A DNA stretch of 64,000 nucleotides, taken from Limivivens sp034101475. Lineage in GTDB: Bacteria > Bacillota > Clostridia > Lachnospirales > Lachnospiraceae. Both the position numbers and the translations under genes were made by a program. This document shows positions 60,990-64,000 of the stretch, in pieces; the first letter of the stretch is position 1; every line of letters begins with the position of its first letter. The notes under the pieces were generated by a model. That model had not been told where the DNA came from, ran no database searches, and saw nothing but the letters and a program-made list of their open reading frames with translations. Location of the stretch: positions 1-64,000 of the forward strand of contig JAXEJQ010000075.1 of the NCBI GenBank assembly GCA_034101475.1. Reading direction: 5' to 3'.

Positions 60990-62075
60990 TTAAATATGGA
61001 ACAGCTCTGCCAGAGCGTCTTCCTTCAGATCTGCGCCGATGACGCAGAGCTTGCCGGTATAATCCGGACTGCCGCTGCGGATCTCATATTCTTCCGGAAC
61101 CAGATCAAACTGAAGCCAGCTTCCGTCAGCCGCCGAAAGAATCCCCTTGGCACGCAGAACCGTGCCGTATTCCCGGGTATCCGCGAGCTTCTTCAGCATG
61201 CCCTCCAGATCCTCTCTGGTGTATTTATGAGCAGTTTCTCTGCCCCAGCTGGTGAAAACCTCATCCGCATGATGATGTCCGTGATGGTCGTGATCATGAT
61301 GATGATGCTCGTGATCGTGGTCACAGCAGTGACCCTCTTCATGGTCGTGGTGATGATGCTCATGCTCATGATCGTGGTCACAGCAATGACCCTCTTCATG
61401 GTCGTGGTCGTGATCGTGGTGATGGTGTTCATGGTCATGGCCGCAGCACTCGTCCTCATCAATCAGATTCTCCGGTCTGCTGGAATTCTCCAGCGCATGA
61501 CGGATCAGATCCTTGTCCAGCTGATCCCAGGGGGTGGTGATAATAGCTGCCTTCTCGTTGTGTTCACGCAGCATATGCACACATTGCTCCAGTTTCTCAT
61601 CGCTCATCATCTGGGTACGGCTGATCACAATCGTTCCCGCATGCTCCACCTGGTTCAGGAAAAACTCCCCGAAATTCTTCATGTACATTTTTGCCTTTTT
61701 GCCATCTACAACGGTCACCGCACTGCCGATTTCAATCCCTGCTTCCGCCTCTACGCCTTCCACAGCCTTTACGACATCGGAAAGCTTTCCAACTCCGGAG
61801 GGTTCAATAATAATCCGGTCCGGCTTTAATTCCTCCATAACCTTTTTCAGTGCCTCACTGAAATCACCTACCAGCGTGCAGCAGATGCATCCGGAATTCA
61901 TTTCCGTAATTTCCACACCGGCATCCTTCAAAAATCCGCCGTCAATTCCAATTTCTCCAAATTCATTTTCAATCAGTACCAGCTTCTCCCCGGCAAAAAC
62001 CTGGTCAATCAGCTGTTTAATAAAGGTCGTCTTACCTGCTCCCAAAAATCCGGAAACAATATCAACTTTCGTCAT
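60990..62075 (-). CDS. CobW-family GTP-binding metallochaperone with a His-rich loop
   Basis: This 361-residue COG0523 protein has the P-loop SGFLGAGKTTFIKQ (residues 8-21), the metal motif CICC (residues 63-66), Walker B IIIEPSGVGKL and a C-terminal CobW_C domain. Between them is a stretch of about 60 residues (roughly 208-270) made almost only of His, Asp, Glu and Cys, with repeated HDHDH and EEGHCCDHDHEH units. Such loops bind Zn, Ni or Co in ZigA/YjiA-like chaperones. The start is ATG 62075 with AGGAGG upstream. It forms a two-gene unit with the CobW-DUF1980 fusion. Confidence 0.92.
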   Translation of the reverse strand: MTKVDIVSGFLGAGKTTFIKQLIDQVFAGEKLVLIENEFGEIGIDGGFLKDAGVEITEMNSGCICCTLVGDFSEALKKVMEELKPDRIIIEPSGVGKLSDVVKAVEGVEAEAGIEIGSAVTVVDGKKAKMYMKNFGEFFLNQVEHAGTIVISRTQMMSDEKLEQCVHMLREHNEKAAIITTPWDQLDKDLIRHALENSSRPENLIDEDECCGHDHEHHHHDHDHDHEEGHCCDHDHEHEHHHHDHEEGHCCDHDHEHHHHDHDHHGHHHADEVFTSWGRETAHKYTREDLEGMLKKLADTREYGTVLRAKGILSAADGSWLQFDLVPEEYEIRSGSPDYTGKLCVIGADLKEDALAELFHI

Positions 62076-62331
62076 ATGAATGCCTCCTATATATGCTTTG
62101 AAACAATAACGTATCTGTTCAGCCCCTTCACCGATCCGCTTCGCAGACCCATAGACGCAGCTGCGCCGACAGAGCTTGCTCACACCTGACTCAAATTCTT
62201 ACGGCCTCATCAGCAGGTGATTCAGCCTGTTCTGAACAGTTACATCATAACAATTTTTCAAACGATTATTATAACACGGTTTTTTAAGATTTAAAAGGCT
62301 GTTTTTTGAAATCAAACTGGCAGCAGAGGTA
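62076..62331. other. intergenic region upstream of the divergent CobW and MATE genes
   Basis: About 256 bases hold no recognisable gene. They contain a 13-bp palindrome, CTGTTCTGAACAG, at 62227-62239 and A/T-rich sequence. I do not see a convincing Zur box or metal riboswitch. Confidence 0.4.
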
Positions 62332-62362
62332 TTGACTCTATAACTGTTGTAGAGTTTATAAT
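62332..62362 (+). promoter_or_regulatory. MerR-type promoter with 19-bp spacer, upstream of the MATE gene
   Basis: TTGACT (62332-62337) and TATAAT (62357-62362) are separated by exactly 19 bases, with the inverted repeat ACTCTA/TAGAGT in and around the spacer. The MerR-type gene downstream of the MATE gene is the likely regulator. Confidence 0.8.
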
Positions 62363-62400
62363 TCTCTGGTAAAATAGCCAATGAAAGGACTGACACTGAA

Positions 62401-63755
62401 ATGATAAAGGAAAAAAACCTGACAAGCGGAAGCGTATTTAAAACTCTTTTCTCTTTTTCTTATCTTATTTGCTGCAGACACTCTATGGTATGGCTGATTT
62501 ATTCATCATCGGCCAGTTCAACGGTGTAGAAAGCACCACTGCTGTTTCCATCGGCAGTCAGGTCATGCACATGCTGACCGTCATGATTGTCGGCCTGTCC
62601 ATGGGTGCCACAGTCATCATCGGCCGGGCGATCGGCGCACGGCAGAAAAGAGAGGCGTCTGCTGCGATCGGAAATACGATCACACTGTTTCTCGGATTAT
62701 CGCTTGGAATGACAGCGATGCTCTTACTGCTGGTCCATTCCATTGCTGCCCTCATGTCCACACCGGCTGAAGCAGTAAACGGCACTGTTTTGTATCTGAC
62801 TATCTGTTTTATTGGAATTCCGTTTATTACCGCTTACAACATCATCAGTTCCATTTTTCGCGGCATGGGTGATTCCAAAAGTCCCATGTATTTTGTGGCT
62901 ATCGCCTGCGCTTCCAACATCGCATTGGATTATTTCTTTATTGGGATTCTAAAGCTGGGGCCCGCCGGTGCAGCCCTTGCCACAACGCTCTCTCAGACGA
63001 TCAGCGTTTTTGCGTCTCTTTGGATCATTCTGCGCAGACAGACAGGACTGACCTTAAAACGAACAGATTTCCGACCAAAGAAAGGCGTCCTGTGTTCTCT
63101 GCTGAAAATCGGGCTTCCGGTGGCTTTTCAGGACGGCTTCATCCAGATCTCTTTTATTGTGATCACGGTCATTGCAAATCAGAGAGGACTGAGCGATGCT
63201 GCCGCAGTGGGCATTGTGGAGAAAATCATCAGCTTCCTGTTCCTTGTTCCCTCCTCCATGTTGTCCGCTGTTTCTGCCCTGTCCGCTCAGAATATCGGAG
63301 CCGGAAGACAGGACCGTGCAAAACAGACCCTTGGATACGCCATTGCCCTCTCTGTTTCTTTCGGTATTCTGTCTGTCCTTGTGATGCAGCTGGCAGCAGA
63401 ACCATTTATCGGACTTTTTACACCGGATACCGGAGTTGTCCGGCTGGGCAGTCAGTATATGCGCGGCTATGTCTGGGATTGTATCTTAGCGTGGATTCAT
63501 TTCTGCTTCAGTGGCTATTTCTGCGCCTGCGGACTGTCCGGATTATCGTTCCTGCATAATGTCATTTCAATTGTCTGCGCCCGGATCCCGCTGGCATATC
63601 TGGCCTCAAATCATTTTCCGGATACTCTGTTTCCAATGGGTCTGGCCACTACGGCAGGTTCCTGTGTATCGGTAATTATCTGCATCATCGTGTATATCCG
63701 GATGCAGCGAAAGGGAAAAAATTATGGAAAAAAGCGGATTCTTTCAAATCGGTGA
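62401..63755 (+). pseudogene. MATE family efflux transporter with N-terminal frameshift
   Basis: From the ATG at 62401 the frame encodes a normal MATE start (MIKEKNLTSGSVFKTLFSFS). The remainder (LQTLYGMADLFIIGQFNGVE onward, about 428 codons to 63755) lies in a different frame from 62469. A small deletion near 62470 that removed part of the first membrane helix explains this. Typical MATE features follow: VGLSMGATVIIGRAIGARQK and SALSAQNIGAGRQDRAKQTL. Translation could restart at TTG 62469 or a nearby Met, giving a protein short of about 23 residues. The 3' end overlaps the merR gene by 32 bases. Confidence 0.8.
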
Positions 63756-64000
63756 TATGGCAAGACTGTTCCATCTGAGCGTTGGAACTTTGCGCCATTA
63801 TGAGAAGCTTGGATTACTCTGTCCAGAATATATTGATCCGGAGACAGGCTATCGATACTACAGTACCCGGCAGTTTGAAACCCTGAATACCATCCGTTAT
63901 CTGCGGGTACTGGACACTCCTCTGGAGCAGATTGGTATATTTCTGAAAAATCGGGAAGTGAACCATATCCAGGAGCTGCTTCGCCAGCAAAAGAAGATGG
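63724..64000 (+). CDS. MerR family transcriptional regulator (partial, runs off the window)
   Basis: The first 92 codons encode a MerR winged helix (FFQIGDMARLFHLSVGTLRH, then YEKLGLLCPEYIDPETGYRY) and the start of the dimerisation helix (FLKNREVNHIQELLRQQKK). This type, with YYSTRQFETLNTIRYLR, usually has a C-terminal GyrI-like effector domain, which would lie beyond the window. It probably acts on the 19-bp-spacer promoter at 62332-62362. Confidence 0.9.
   Translation, partial: MEKSGFFQIGDMARLFHLSVGTLRHYEKLGLLCPEYIDPETGYRYYSTRQFETLNTIRYLRVLDTPLEQIGIFLKNREVNHIQELLRQQKKM

Noticed and set aside
61262..61450. CRISPR-like or satellite repeat array in the His-rich CobW gene
   Set aside because: The repetitive DNA follows from the His/Asp codon run of an intact reading frame; there are no spacers of fixed size.
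62440..62480. Programmed frameshift in the MATE gene
   Set aside because: There is no slippery heptamer with a stem-loop or internal Shine-Dalgarno sequence; residues of the first helix are missing, so a deletion fits better.

Overview
The window looks like chromosomal DNA from a spore-forming, anaerobic, gut-type Clostridium relative, most likely family Lachnospiraceae (Bacillota). The evidence is a spoVT sporulation regulator, a three-gene NADH-linked [FeFe] hydrogenase, a YesMN-type two-component system beside glycoside hydrolases, AGGAGG-type ribosome binding sites, and a dense layout mostly on the minus strand. I cannot name a genus with confidence.

Layout. 1-5 kb (minus): the 5' part of dnaE, a CPBP protease, a methyltransferase, a small conserved protein, CvfB, acyl-ACP thioesterase and tRNA-Gln. 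5.2-8.6 kb (plus): a cation diffusion facilitator, pncB and an M15 carboxypeptidase. 8.6-19.6 kb: spoVT followed by an 8.2 kb block flanked by direct repeats derived from the spoVT / hybrid-histidine-kinase junction. That block holds an intact TipA-like MerR regulator, a DUF2268 protein, an ABC exporter and an acetyltransferase, among many broken genes: two-component system, lipoprotein, TetR, GNAT and DUF4143 pieces. 19.7-24.4 kb: a V4R protein with a diguanylate cyclase behind an operator-like palindrome, then a double rhamnose-mutarotase protein with a HyuA-type protein. 24.5-31.4 kb: metNIQ and the hydrogenase operon. 31.5-34.1 kb: a DUF5808 membrane protein and an acyl-CoA thioesterase gene split by a 190-bp structured insertion, lying between inverted copies of a GC-rich degenerate repeat.

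34.1-56.2 kb is a glycan or glycoside utilisation locus. It encodes two GH2 enzymes, a YesMN sensor and regulator, an ABC sugar importer (binding protein and two permeases), a GH106-like enzyme, a GH3 enzyme with swapped domain order, a MATE exporter and a GH78-type rhamnosidase. A divergent AraC regulator sits upstream. The enzyme set fits removal of rhamnose, galactose and glucose from a plant glycoside or rhamnose-rich oligosaccharide. The embedded MATE pump suggests that a released aglycone is expelled.

56.2-64 kb: an ATP-grasp ligase with two alpha/beta-hydrolases (an uncharacterised trio), proC, two CobW-type metal GTPases (one fused to a YcgQ/DUF1980-like domain, one with a long His-rich loop), and a frameshifted MATE gene with its MerR regulator behind a 19-bp-spacer promoter. 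All family calls come from reading motifs; no database search was run.
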